Notes: generated by a model from the letters alone, not told the origin. A stretch of DNA of 64,000 bases from Tetragonia tetragonoides (GCA_038025085.1 CM076142.1:4253501-4317500), one strand, 5' to 3'; shown: positions 29,501-40,371, counted from the first letter of the stretch. Numbers and translations: made by a program.

Positions 29501-29631
29501 TGTAATAGGGAATTAGAATTAGAATAGAAAACTAATTCTGTACATATCTTCTATAACCCTAAATACACTCATATATATATATGTGTCAGGCTCCCATATT
29601 AGGGTAAGCCATCCAGTATAATTTCTGTACA
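29501..29631 (+). repeat. Copia-1 right (3') LTR
   Basis: The 131-bp repeat TGTAATAGGG...CTGTACA directly follows the polypurine tract and is followed by the ATACT duplication. Confidence 0.95.
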
Positions 29632-30359
29632 ATACTAAACTCCTAGCTTCCACTCTTAATAACCAGGCAGTAGATCAGCAAGATTCTATGTTTAAAACAA
29701 GCCTTAAATTCCATAGAAATTATTAAATTATATGTAGTAGGAGGGTCTAGTGTTGAAGCCAATGCAAGGCAATGAGAGAGCCCGCCCGGTGATTACCGTA
29801 CCTATTCTTTGCACATTTAACATCAAATATATAGAAACTCATTTAGCCAACCAACACCAGAGGGTGTTTGTCCTAGTTTCTCATTTTTCACATACCACCT
29901 TCCCCTCCCTCCTCCTTTTTCACCCCACTTCTAGCTTTTGAGAAATCCAGCTAGTATTTGAAGCTATACAGGATGTGAGAGGGAGAAGCTGAACCTCCTT
30001 TTTAACTAGGCTAAACATACCCTTATACTACCAACAATTATAGTTAGTGGGACTTGACTAAATTAAACCAGACATGAAGCAAAATACTTTGCTTTTAACT
30101 GCTCAAATCAATGAAAATCAACTAATAGCAAACTAATTATATCTCCAAATTCAATAAACCAAACACACCAAAACCCTAATATCCAGCCTGTTCAACCCAT
30201 CACAAAACTAGTAAGAAGCAAAATTAACCAAAAACCCGCTTTAAGAAAGAATTAATCAAGTGCAAAATCGCACTCTCATTCACTCAATTTGACAAACAAC
30301 GATTCGTAAACAGCAATTAAAGATAGGTAACTACTTTAGGATCAAAATTATTACGAAAA

Positions 30360-30400
30360 CTAGATATGAAGCCCATGCGTTGCACGGGTTACGTGTTATT
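30360..30400 (-). mobile_element. Helitron 3' terminus, minus orientation
   Basis: On the minus strand the hairpin CCCGTGC-AAC-GCATGGG is followed 11 bases later by CTAG (30363-30360) and then T. This is the 3' end structure of the Helitrons at 9941-15379. The element would extend to the right, but I could not define its 5' TC end. It cuts off the UEV1 pseudogene block at about 30330. Confidence 0.6.
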
Positions 30401-30569
30401 ACTTTGAAATAAATACACTCAAATGATATTAGTAAATGATATTGAGGATCGAAATATGTTGGCAATTTCACTTCGATAATTTGGATTCGTGTTGTATATA
30501 AAAGTAATCTTGTGCATTGCAAGGTTTAGTAAAGAATTTACATTCAATATTTTCAGTGGTATGCATTTA

Positions 30570-30733
30570 TATATGTTAGTAGGTCTTGTGTGAGACCAAC
30601 TCATAAAAAAATGGGGATTACTATTTAGCAATGTAGGGATCACTTTTGGTGAGTAGTGACCCTTATTTAATTTAAAAGTGACCCCCGTCTTATCAAAAGT
30701 TATGAAAAGACCGTCTTATAGAAGTTTTTGTAT
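30570..30733. repeat. Copy of the GTCTTA/GTGACC MITE-like family
   Basis: The clearest copy of the family: GGTCTTGTGTGAGACCAACTC, TTTAGCAATGTAGGGATCACTT, AGTAGTGACCCTTATTT, AAAAGTGACCCCCGTCTTA, GACCGTCTTATAGAAG. The ends are imperfect inverted repeats. It has no coding potential. Confidence 0.6.
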
Positions 30734-31821
30734 ATATATATATATATATGCACAAATAGAAAAACAAAAAAGAAAATTACGGCAATCTCTTTGTTTTTCT
30801 TATGTATTTGTCTATTCTATTTTTTTTAAAAAAACTTTTCTAAGTATTTTTTTTTCTTTTACGTGATGCTCTATGGACTATCAAACTTCGTTAAAACTCT
30901 GAAACATATAAGTCAAATTATTTTTATCATCCAAAACTTTAATTATTTGTGAACTTTACATGTTCAGTGCCTATATGCTTGGGGAGGCTAAATAGTTATT
31001 CATATATTGAAATAATTTGTCAGAATGACAAATATTGTATTATGTATGTGCTATTTTGTATATTAGTTTTATACTTGTATATAATATTTAGTGGAATTAA
31101 TTAACGTTGTGTATGTGCAAAGTTAGTATTCCATTTCAATCTTAATTGTATCTCATTTTGTATTTTATGTTTTCTCATATTTTGTGTCCATTATGTCATT
31201 ATGTTCTGTCATCTTTTGTGTCATTTTATTCAGTTCAAATTCGTGTTGTTTTACACTATTTCGTTGAAAAGAACGGGACCTTATGGTTTGTTCTTTTCAC
31301 CTGAAAAACTACTAAATACATGATATCACAATTAATAAAACCAGAAAATACTTCCTTAATTTAATATCTTATAATTATATATTTTTTTTTTCACCTGATA
31401 TCATTTCTTAAATAAATTTTCCTTAATTTAATATCTTATAATTATTTTTTTTTTTTCACTTGATATTATTTCTTAAATATATTTTGTTATTAAGTTAGCT
31501 TAGTGGCTTGCATAGGTGCCACTTTTAATTCTAATCTTAGATAATTCGATAAGGTATACGTGTCTGATGCGATCACAACAAAATTATTGATCATATCGAT
31601 CAAAAATCATAAGTATAACTATCAGTTATGAAAAATTATTTTGTAATGTATAAATAAACATTAATATAATCATTATAATATCATTAGTGCCATATAATAA
31701 GATTATTGGGCATTATATTTATATGGGCACAATGAACAATTGTAAATGCTGTCACAAATTTAAATTAAAAAATATATTTACAATGTTTTCCATAAAAACT
31801 CAAAATACCTTTTAGATGAAC

Positions 31822-31875
<54 letters not shown>

Positions 31876-32454
31876 TTAGTTGATTGTCTAATTGCCCATT
31901 GTTAATTCATAGCCAAATTTTGAAATTAAAGAAATAACATTCTAAACTTTTCGTTTATCAATAGCATTTTATATCTTTATTTGTTTGGGGGGGTGGTAAT
32001 GGTGCAGTGCGATTCTAGATGTTGAAAAGAAAATTTTGTTTCCTATTATTTTAGGGATAGTAGATGTTGTTTCATCTATCATTAAAATTGAACATATTTT
32101 ATTAGTCAAATTGACAAATTCCATTAAAAATGATTGAAATGTGAGCTGAATGGAACAAAAAAAAAATGTAAACTCTATGGCATTGTCTCTACATGTAAAG
32201 TAACGAAGAAAAGACCAATTCTCAAATGAAGAGGCGTGGGTATGACATCAATACATGATATTGAATGTGAATTTGTGTTGAGGTTTAGGAAAGGGGGGAA
32301 GGGGTTGATAAACATCTAGGAGGGGGAGTATGATCTAGACAATCTAAATTGAACCTGTTACTATTGCATATTAGAGCATTCATGTTAGCCAAGCGTGGTA
32401 TTGATTTGATTATTTTATTATTATTAGATACTCTTCATGTATAGAATCATATCA
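30734..32454. other. AT-rich spacer with an (AT)n microsatellite
   Basis: There is no gene. 31824-31872 is an uninterrupted AT tract. 31360-31470 contains two near-identical segments (CCTTAATTTAATATCTTATAATTAT) about 65 bases apart. Nothing else is recognisable. Confidence 0.5.
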
Positions 32455-33015
32455 AGGGTACGTTTGTTAGAGCTTATACAGTCAATTCAATTCAATTTAG
32501 TTCGGTTGAGTTCAGTTCAGTTCACATGTCAATTCAGTGATTTCAAATTCAGTTAAATGATGTTCAGTTCAGTTCAGTGATGATGAGTTTAGGAACATAC
32601 TTTTTGTCTCACATATCAAGTTGTATTCAATTCAGCTTAGTTGTGTCCAATTTAGTTCAGTAATGTCCAATTTAGGGCATATTCTCTTCACCTTCTTTTT
32701 ACTGAACTTATATGCACAATACTGAATTGAACTGAAATTTAGTGAACTGAACTGAAATTTACTGAACTGATTTGAAATTTTCTGAACTGAACTTATTTTT
32801 ACCGAATTTATAATTACAAAGAGTAAATCTGTTCTTTGTTACCGAACTCTACTGAATTTTTCTGAACTGAACTTCTTTTTACTGAACTGGACTGAATTTT
32901 ACTGAACTGAACTGAGTTTTACTGAATGCTTCAGGGTTAAATTGAGGAGAACATATCCTTAGTAATGTTAAATTCAGTTCAGTTCTGGTAAGTTCAGCTC
33001 TAATAAAAGCACCCT
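32455..33015. mobile_element. CAGTT-rich inverted-repeat element (outer copy)
   Basis: The left end AGGGTACGTTTGTTAGAGCT pairs with the complement of the right end, AGGGTGCTTTTATTAGAGCT. The interior is made of short degenerate CAGTT/AACTG units, such as TTCAGTTCAGTT on the left and CTGAACTGAACTGA on the right, so the arms can fold on each other over long distances. A related element is nested at 32674-32959. There is no coding capacity and the superfamily is unknown. Confidence 0.65.
32674..32959. mobile_element. CAGTT-rich inverted-repeat element nested in the previous one
   Basis: The left end AGGGCATATTCTCTTCACC and the complement of the right end, AGGATATGTTCTCCTCAA, form terminal inverted repeats. 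The interior consists of ACTGAACTGAA-type units. The same terminus (AGGGTATGTTCTCCTCACC) appears at the right end of the element at 33691-33968. Confidence 0.65.
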
Positions 33016-33690
33016 AATTCTCTCGATTGAGTCAATTTCAACCCTACAAAAATCATTTGTAAAGTTGATATATAATTTGATACTGTATAATCTTTATATA
33101 CCACATGCACAAAAAATCCTTATATATTATTAGTTGAAATAACACAACAAAAGACAAAAGCTACATCATTAAACACTTCAATAATGAATTGATGTATTCA
33201 AAAAACGATACTTTCAAGTCTGCAAATCAATAGTAATAATGTGTATATATAATATCTATCATTATGGCCCGATTTGTATATATTTCCTGATATGTCAGCA
33301 TATGATTTAATACTATATAAGCCTTATATCACCTTTAAAAAAAAACATTATGTATAATCTTATAAGTTATAACATGTTGATTGATTGGTACAAATATCCC
33401 TTTAGGATTTTATGAAATGTCAATCTTTTTTTTGATCTTAATACTTGAAGCTGCAGTGTAAATAGGTTGTGTTACCTTTTAGTAGTTAAAAAAAAATCAA
33501 GGAAGATTTTGGACAAAAAGAATAAAAAAACATATATCAAAACTAAGAAAATCGATTTGCTACTGTAAATATAACGTAAAGAATTTGTCGTAATCTAAGT
33601 AGACGGAAGTCGACTGTATTTGCTCTTTGACTATGTTCAGACAAAATCCCCATCTTTCATTAATTTCTACCTCTCTTTTGGTCAAATATA
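33016..33690. other. AT-rich spacer
   Basis: No gene, RNA or repeat boundary is recognised. Several short A runs and AT stretches occur. Confidence 0.5.
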
Positions 33691-33968
33691 AGGCCATGTT
33701 TTCTACTTCTCCGTGAAATATTCAGTAAACTTCACTTCAGTTTAGTTTAATAAAATTCAATTCAGTTCGGTTCAGTAAAAAGAAGTTCAGTTCAGAAAAA
33801 ATCAGTACAAATTGATAAATTGAAGTACAATTTTACTCTTTGTAATTATAGATTCAGTAAAAATAAGTTCAGTTCATAAAAAATTCAGTTCAGTTTAGAA
33901 AATTTTAGTTTCAGATCAGGGTGTGTGCAGATAAGTTTAGTAAAAAGAAGGTGAGGAGAACATACCCT
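33691..33968. mobile_element. CAGTT-rich inverted-repeat element, third copy
   Basis: The left end AGGCCATGTTTTCTACTTCT and the complement of the right end, AGGGTATGTTCTCCTCACC, are similar. The interior again holds TTCAGTTCAG and CAGTAAAAAGAAG units, in the opposite arrangement to the nested copy. Confidence 0.6.
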
Positions 33969-33986
33969 AAGAAAGTTACTAATAAG

Positions 33987-34155
33987 TGGTTGGTGTAAGT
34001 GGTTCAGCACTCTCATTCCTTAAGCAAGGTCTAGGGTTCGAGTCTTGTGAATGGAGAAACTATTTAGTGAGAGCACTTTACCCATTCGTAAACCAACTCG
34101 GTGCGAACATATAATTAGTCTTAACCCAAAGGGCTCAGGTGAACCTATGGTTAAT
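33987..34155 (+). mobile_element. tRNA-derived SINE-like sequence
   Basis: TGGTTGGTGTAAGTGGTTCAG (box A region) is followed by AGGGTTCGAGTCTTG (box B) near 34034. The ~110-bp body ends near AACCTATGGTTAATAAG. AATAAG is present on both sides, but that is too short to be decisive. Confidence 0.6.
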
Positions 34156-34439
34156 AAGAAAAGTTCCAAAACTTCTAATGCATTATTATTAACTATAAAT
34201 GATTTCTTAGATGGCCTATTTTAATTTTCAATTATTTAATATTAAGGGCGTTGCTTGGATGACATATTTTAAATGAGATATTGTATATTTTGAATTTTAA
34301 CAATAACCGGTTGACATTATCTAGGTACACATGTCAGTTTGTCAATGAAAATTTTCCCATTGTCTTTTTTTTAATCTCAAAACTTATTTTCTGCGATCCC
34401 CAACTAACCCTAACTAATGGAGTAAAAGTAGGCAAATTA

Positions 34440-34900
34440 CAATCACCTTAACAACTGAGACTCCGGACATCCCGGATTACTAGCTACTTCTACTACTTCG
34501 CCAGTTTCCTCGGTTGTTACTCTTTTTGTTTTCCAATCCCCTTCCTATTCCCGTTGATCTGCATCTGCCTCCATCTGCGTCGCTCTTCAGTCTTCATCTT
34601 CCTCTCATCCTCCTCCGTGCAATTAGCTTCTCTCAAGCCTCCAACCTCCGCAACAATTGATCAAGTAAGAAAATTGAAACCTAATTTTATCAATTTCCCT
34701 TTTTGCGTACAAACTCTATAGAATTGCTTGAAATGATGGTTGGAGATCATAATTGTTGATTCTGTTGATTTTTTTTTTATTTTATTTTTTGTGCAGAACA
34801 AATTTTGATTTTTAGTATGGTAATCAGTTGCAATATACGAGGAAGGGGTTTGAATTACAAACCTTTCCGTTTCGTTTCCACCCAGGTTAGTTTTTAGATT
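34440..34900 (+). other. Exon-like 5' gene fragment (leader, intron, short coding start)
   Basis: 34440-34670 has the pyrimidine- and CT-rich look of a plant 5' UTR and ends ATCAAG before TAAGAAAA. An intron-like AT-rich stretch ends TTTGTGCAG near 34797. Then ATG at 34819 opens a short frame (MVISCNIRGRGLNYKPFRFV...) that stops being coding-like at a CAG/GTTAGT donor near 34886. I do not recognise a product. It could be the front of a real gene split by the downstream LINE, or a captured fragment. Confidence 0.35.
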
Positions 34901-35064
34901 ATAAGTTTCAACAATTCTCTTTTTTTATATTCCTTTTTCTCTGTTGATAGTTTGATTCTTTGTAACTGTATGAGAAATTTCTGTGCATTGCTAAGATCTT
35001 CATCATGAGGTCTTATGATACGCGGGGTATTTTGATTGGTAATATACCGCAGGTTTTATGAATT

Positions 35065-36512
35065 TTGTTAATTTACTACAACATTTGCACAGGGTTTGAG
35101 CATTTTTCTGTTGTGTCTGGCCTCCATGCCAATCAACTAAAATCTCAAGTCTATTTGAATGGAGTGAGCTCTACCATTAAACAACAGATATTACAGATTA
35201 CTGGTTTCCCTGAGGGTAACTTCCCTATGAGGTATCTTGGTATGCCTATGGCTCCTACAAAATGGACCATGGTTGAATGTGAGTTTCTTATTGATAAGAT
35301 AGCTGCTAGAATCAGATGCTGGAGTACAAGACACTTGTCATATATGGGGAAAGTACAACTTATCAATTCTGTCCTGTTATCTATACATGTGTATTGGTCC
35401 TCAACCTTCTTATTGCCTCAAAGCATCATCAAGAGGATTGAAGCAATTTGCAGGAATTTTTTGTGGGGGACTACAGACAGTCAGCATAAGATCTCTTTGG
35501 TTAGCTGGGACCTGATCTGTAGAGACAAAAGGCAGGGAGGGTTAAACTTCAAGCACTGCCAAAGTTGGAATAAAGCAGCTGTGGCAAAACTTCTGTGGGC
35601 TTTGGCACAAAAAGAAGATCACCTGTGGGTCAGATGGGTAGAACGTATATTTATGAAAGGGAGAAGGTTCTGGGATGTTCAGGTGCCAACAGACTGCAGC
35701 TGGTACTTGAAGAAATTGTTTGAAATGAGGATAATTTTTCCTGCAGACTGTGAGTGGAGATCCTCACAGAAGAAATACAGAGTTGATGAAGGTTATAGGT
35801 TCCTAAGGAAGACTGAAGGGAACTCTAGAAGTTCAAAAGCTGTCTGGTCAAGAGTTGCAGTCCCAAAGCATTCATTTATCTTTTGGCTTGCTGATAAGAA
35901 AGGCTCCTGACCAGGGATAGAATGACCAGAATTTACAAGATACAAACAGATAGTGGCTGTGTGCTATGCAAGAATGCAGATGAAGACCATGAACACTTGT
36001 TCTTCATGTGCCCCTGGGTATCAGAACTGAAGAGGGAGGTATGTGACTGGGTGAATGTCATGCAGATGCCAGACAGCATTGCGAGATGGCACAAATGAGT
36101 GGATAATAGGAAACAACTCTGCAGGAGTCAAAAGAAGATTGTGGCTGCTTGTATGGCTGCCATCACCTATCACGTCTGGATAGAGAGGAACAGCAGGATA
36201 TTCAAGGGAGTAGAAAAAACCACTGGGATCCTGGCAGGAACAATAATCAAGGAGATTAAGACCCGGATTCAGTTCAGCACCCTCGGTAAAATGTCCAATA
36301 GAGACAAATTGTTTGTAGAAAGTCTGATGTAGCTAAATCATTTACTTGATTTCTCTTTTTGAGAGGCTTGGACAAGGTTACCAGATAAACCTTTCAATGA
36401 GGTTTGATGTTTTCCTTTGCTCCTCCCTTAGCTTGTTTATTTACACTCTATTCCACTAGTTGGTAATAAGATCACTCTGACCTTTTACCAAAAAAAAAAA
36501 AAAAAAAAAAAA
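35065..36512 (+). mobile_element. 5'-truncated, degenerate LINE (end of reverse transcriptase plus zf-RVT)
   Basis: 35065-35910 encodes the C-terminal part of a plant LINE reverse transcriptase and the following region (NFPMRYLGMPM, WSTRHLSYMGKVQLINSVL, FLWG, SWDLICRDKRQGGLNFK). After a frame break at about 35905 the zinc-binding motif C-x2-C...H-x4-H...C appears (CVLCKNADEDHEHLFFMCPW). A stop near 36097 and a further frame (36099-36332) follow. A 23-base poly(A) at 36490-36512 marks the 3' end. There is no RNase H domain, unlike the LINE in UEV1, so it is a different lineage. Confidence 0.85.
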
Positions 36513-37415
36513 GGAAACAACTTTTTTTTTTTTTTTTTTTTTTTTGTCTTTTTGTAAAAGGAACAACTCATGATAACGGATTTTTTATTTATTTTTTGAG
36601 GTGCCAATAAGGGAACTTAAGCAATAAGCATTCGGATTAGCACAAAAACTTGTGTAATACCGCCTCACTGTAGCATGGGGCGACTCTTGTGAAAGCAATG
36701 GTCATCTTTATTTTTTATAAAAGTCACTCTATTCTACTATGGGACGGTTTTATAGAAGACTTATTAATTTATTACTAGAAGGTAAGAACATGTCTTCACA
36801 CATCTCATTTCAAACCCAGAAGTCTAGCTTATCTCAAATTGGACTAGAATTGTGTGTATAAATGGATCAGAGATGATAGAAGTGTAACAATGCAATGTTA
36901 GAGTGCTATTGAGAAACTAACTTGCTCATGAATGATGGTTTTCATTTCTTCGCAACAAGTACTGGCAATCTAAAAGTGATCACCATTCACCTGATTCACC
37001 ATAACAAGAATTGTTAATCCCTTCATCTGCTACTAAACTTTATTTAGAGAATCATAACAGAGTATATTCCATGAGAGAATTTTTTAAACTCCCCCATATA
37101 ATTATAGTAGAATCAAGAATATTCCAAATTGAGAATTCATTTGACATTTTAGGAAACCAAACCAATCCCAAAGTGGGGCTGCCTTTGCATTGAAGGACTT
37201 AAGTTTCTAAAACTTTGACCTGACTTTTCAATTAATTACTTCAGGCCTCAATTAGGGAAAGATTTATCCTGAAGGTTTACTCTGATTTAATGATATTAAC
37301 AGTTCTCACTCAAAAAAAAAATATGATATTAACAGTCCTCAGGGCCAAAAAAAAAATGATATTAACAGTCCTTCGTTGTTTAATTAATTTTCTTTTTTGA
37401 CGTGTCGTTGTTTAA
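36513..37415. other. Spacer with poly(T) tract and a partial MITE-like repeat
   Basis: A 24-base poly(T) at 36522-36545 starts nine bases after the LINE poly(A). AAGGAAACAAC before it and AAAGGAACAAC after it are nearly identical, like a small target duplication. 36640-36760 carries pieces related to the GTCTTA/GTGACC family (GGGCGACTCTTG, GGGACGGTTTTATAGAAG). At 37314-37375 ATGATATTAACAGTCCT is repeated. No gene is seen. Confidence 0.5.
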
Positions 37416-37757
37416 TCTATTATATATATATATATATAAGTGAATGTGCACCATTGCTAGATTGACATGTAGGATTGACACACACGCAAATATTGACACG
37501 TAGGTTTTGACACATAAGTAAATATTGACATGTAATCAAAATAGTATAAAATCGTGCATCATGCGGGGCATACAATTAGAATTAAACAGAAAGTAAGAAA
37601 GTTTATTTGATGAGTATAGAAAAAGAGAGGTTCACAGATTAGAAATTTCATAAAAATATCTGCCATAGGCAAATAATTTGTTTCAAGTTTGTACTAATGA
37701 AAATATTTTAGTTGTTATAAACACACAAACCGTATATCGCACGGGAAATATAACTAG
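37416..37757 (+). mobile_element. Complete small non-autonomous Helitron (342 bp)
   Basis: It starts TCTATTATATATATAT after A (37415), continues AAGTGAATGTGCACCATTGC and GATTGACATGTAGG, and ends with a weak hairpin (CCGT...ACGG) and CTAG at 37754-37757 before T. The 5' segment is related to that of Helitron A. Inside, near 37550, CGTGCATCATGCGGGGCATACAATTAG looks like a second, decayed terminus. It has no coding capacity. Confidence 0.8.
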
Positions 37758-39353
37758 TTAGTTGAAAACTTCGATAAACGACTTCAATTTTCTTCATCCA
37801 CTACTTTTTGTGGGACTGGTCAATGAAAGAATTAAATGGGTCCCCACAAATTAAAATTGGAGTTAAGATGCCATTACTTCATTACACTACATGCAACATG
37901 CAAATGCAATACAGTGCAAGAATGAAGTTTACTCCAATCTCGAGCTCAAGACTTGAATTCCTTGATTCCATTTTCTTTGAGATGAGCATCGATCCATCTG
38001 GCAACCAATAAAGAAATACATCCCTTACTAGTTACATACTATTGCTATTATTGTTTATTAATTATGAGAAAAAGTTTTTTTCATTTTTTTTTGGATGATA
38101 ATAAAGCATTGTGTTTGGTAGATAATGGTGATTGTGTTTGTTGCAGAGTCAACGAGATGCCAATGAGGTTTTGGTATAGTCGTTTTAGGTTTGAATTTCG
38201 CTCTCCTCGTTATATGTAAATTATTGTATTGGTATCTGTCTCTCTTGAACCAAAAAAACAAAGTCAAAGACATTAAAATATTATGAGATTGAGTTGAAAA
38301 TGAAAGTTTTTATTTTTGGTGGTTTTCCATCTAACTCGAAACTGATTTAAATGGGTCATACAAACGAGATGGGATCCTCTAAAGTAAAATGGTGAAATAT
38401 TTGGTGTAGTAACTCACAAGAACCAAAAAAGAAAAGGTAAAAAGAATTATTATTGGATGTTTATTGGAATGGATAAGTGATGTGGCATGATGACATTGGT
38501 TTATTGGAGGGGATATTGGAGGGTTTTACTTTAGAGGATCCTCACTCCATACAAACTGAATTAAGACAGGTGTTGAACTCAAATTCCATCTATCATTTTT
38601 AAAAACTCTATGAGGTATGTAATTTATATTTCCAACTAAAATTTAAAATAGATTTTATTATTAAGCTATCTTCTTTTCAACTAAACTGAAAGACTAGATT
38701 GAATAAAATTAAATCGGCTAAACTTAACTAAGCTGTAAGTTTAGATGAAGAAGATTAAAAGAACACCTTCAAGCCCTCAACTCAACGAATGATCTAACAT
38801 TAACGATCCATATACTTTCTCCTTGCTTGGCTTTTGTCGATCAATCTCCTTCCCATAAAACACGTTATCATTGCCGGATCAAAAAAACACGTTACCACCA
38901 AAAGCATTTTGGCCCTTTTGGTATAAAAAAACCGAGGCCCGGTGTTCGTGAATGTCGCTTAGAGTATAAGTTAAGCATATTTGGACCTTTTGTCTTTTCC
39001 TTTCCTAAACTAAAAGGAAAATTAGGAATAGAGGCCAGATAAAGAATATGGGCTGCTGTTGATCGATCACTGCCCTCAATACGGCCTTGTCCTTTTTTCT
39101 TCTTTTCCTCGTCGTTGACTCGTTGTTATAATTTTTTTATTTTTTTTATTGATACGAGGAATTTGCAATCACTCCCATATAATGTGCACTGGATATGTCC
39201 CAAGAGTATATAATAGCTTACAAACTATATACTCTAGGCAAGCTAATAACCAATAAGATAAACATGTAGAGAGATTCAAGGGGGGTGTTTGACTAAGTTT
39301 TTTTTTTCTTTCAAATTTCAGCATCTCCTTTCTCATTTTCCTTACATTTTCCC
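37758..39353. other. Spacer, with a possible SINE-like piece
   Basis: 38110-38250 contains GAGTCAACGAGATGCCAATGAGG and GGTTTGAATTTCGCTC, which looks like a tRNA-type promoter region, but no duplication is visible. 38360-38380 (GGGATCCTCTAAAGTAAAAT) and 38523-38545 (TTTTACTTTAGAGGATCCTC) form inverted repeats, suggesting a ~180-bp MITE-like element. No gene was found. Confidence 0.4.
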
Positions 39354-39499
39354 CCCTCCACTACCAAATTTAGCTTTCAAGAAGCTGAAATACCCCCTAA
39401 GATGACCAAAAGTAGAAACTCTAAATCAAAGCTTCTAACTTCTAATCTCTTTGGGGGCTATTTTCAGCTTCTAAGAAGCTAAATTTGATGGTGGAGGGG
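39354..39499. repeat. Long inverted repeat (hairpin), ~46-bp arms
   Basis: The left arm (39354-39399, CCCTCCACTACCAAATTTAGC...GAAGCTGAAATACCCCC) pairs with the right arm (39451-39499, GGGGGCTATTTTCAGC...AAGCTAAATTTGATGGTGGAGGG). About 50 bases separate them. It is probably a MITE remnant. Confidence 0.75.
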
Positions 39500-40260
39500 A
39501 TAGAGCGTAGAAATATTAACCGTGAAAACACAATTTATATTACTATAAGACGATTTTGCCGTAAAGTGTTGTTACATTTTGAACAAAGATATTATTTTTG
39601 GCTAAATAAAAAGTTTTACTTTCGACTATCTTAACGTGAAATCCAAATCTCGTAAATTAGAGGTATTTCTACAACAACAAAGCAAATACGTATTTATACT
39701 AAATCCCTAACGTATATGGAGTGATATACTCCGTATATAATTGCAGAGAGATGCGTATAATTTTTCACAGAAGGTACATGTAGATGTAGTACTATAAATG
39801 AAACAGAGTATTTATTTGGCCTTACCTAATCTATATAACTGAAAATATATCTTTATAAGTATAGCACGATACCATAAGCAACCACCTAAATTAATTAAGA
39901 GATTATCGATCTATCATGTCTTGGCATTTGCTTGGCTTAGCTAAGTCTGTGAAACTTCTAAAAACTTTAATTAGTTATCATGTCATCTTTTTTTTTTCTT
40001 TATTGATCTTTTGAATTGAATTATTATTAAAGAACGCTTTAAAGAAGGTGACCTTCCTAGCTAGAGAGTGAAAATTAAAGAGAATGCACCAGAAGAACTG
40101 CCAACTAGTGATGATCATTATAAATGGGTACAGCTAGCTGCTATAACTGTTGGGCTCATAAAAACATACATGTGCTCTACCCATTTAATTTTAATTTTGT
40201 TACTACAATCAAAGATCTCTTATTATACTATACTATTAGCATACATACGTATTTAAGTAG
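39500..40260. other. Spacer without recognisable gene
   Basis: AT-rich sequence with no protein motif, RNA gene or repeat boundary. Confidence 0.5.
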
Positions 40261-40270
40261 CCCAATTGAA

Positions 40271-40345
40271 GATTACAACAACAACAACACAGTAAGTATT
40301 CCGTCTAGGACGGGTTTGGGAAGATCCAGATGTATGCAGCCTTAT
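40271..40345 (-). mobile_element. Truncated Au-like SINE
   Basis: ACAACAACAACAACAC, GTATTCCGTCTAGGACGGG, TTTGGGAAGATCCAGATG and TATGCAGCCTTATCCC follow the order of the Au SINE family, read from its 3' TTG-repeat tail on the minus strand. CCCAATTGAA flanks it on both sides (40261-40270 and 40346-40355), a clean 10-bp target duplication. The 5' part of the element is missing. Confidence 0.75.
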
Positions 40346-40371
40346 CCCAATTGAAAATTGATCAACATTAT

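Larger units (their letters stand above)
24318..29631 (+). mobile_element. Copia-1: full-length Ty1/Copia LTR retrotransposon
   Basis: LTRs at 24318-24446 and 29501-29631 (129 and 131 bp) end in TGTACA, and the right copy starts TGTAATAGGG. A 5-bp target duplication, ATACT, flanks it (24313-24317 and 29632-29636). Immediately after the left LTR, TAGTATCACAGC resembles a primer-binding site for initiator tRNA-Met. Before the right LTR, TTTGAGGGGG is the polypurine tract. By eye the LTRs differ by five substitutions, all transitions, plus one 2-bp indel, about 4%. It is inserted in the UEV1 pseudogene. Confidence 0.95.
23049..30330 (-). pseudogene. Truncated UEV1 pseudogene copy, interrupted by Copia-1
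   Basis: Sequence collinear with the UEV1 locus runs through this region, broken by the Copia insertion at 24318-29631. Positions 23049-23110 match the start of UEV1 exon 3 and its intron border (GGCCTGCATGAACAGTCTG). 23290-23450 and 23570-23680 match intron 2 on either side of the UEV1 LINE site (CTGACTGCTGAGG, AAACTAGTACA, AGAAAACCATTCATA). 23783-23931 matches exon 2 (CATCACCATCATCCAACCG, CACTTCCATCTCCAATCCCT). 30090-30330 matches intron 1 (AAATTCAATAAACCAAACACACC, AGAAGCAAAATTAACC). Exon 2 carries indels and the acceptor AG is changed to GC, so the copy cannot make UEV. Exon 1 and exon 4 are missing. The LINE is absent. Confidence 0.85.
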
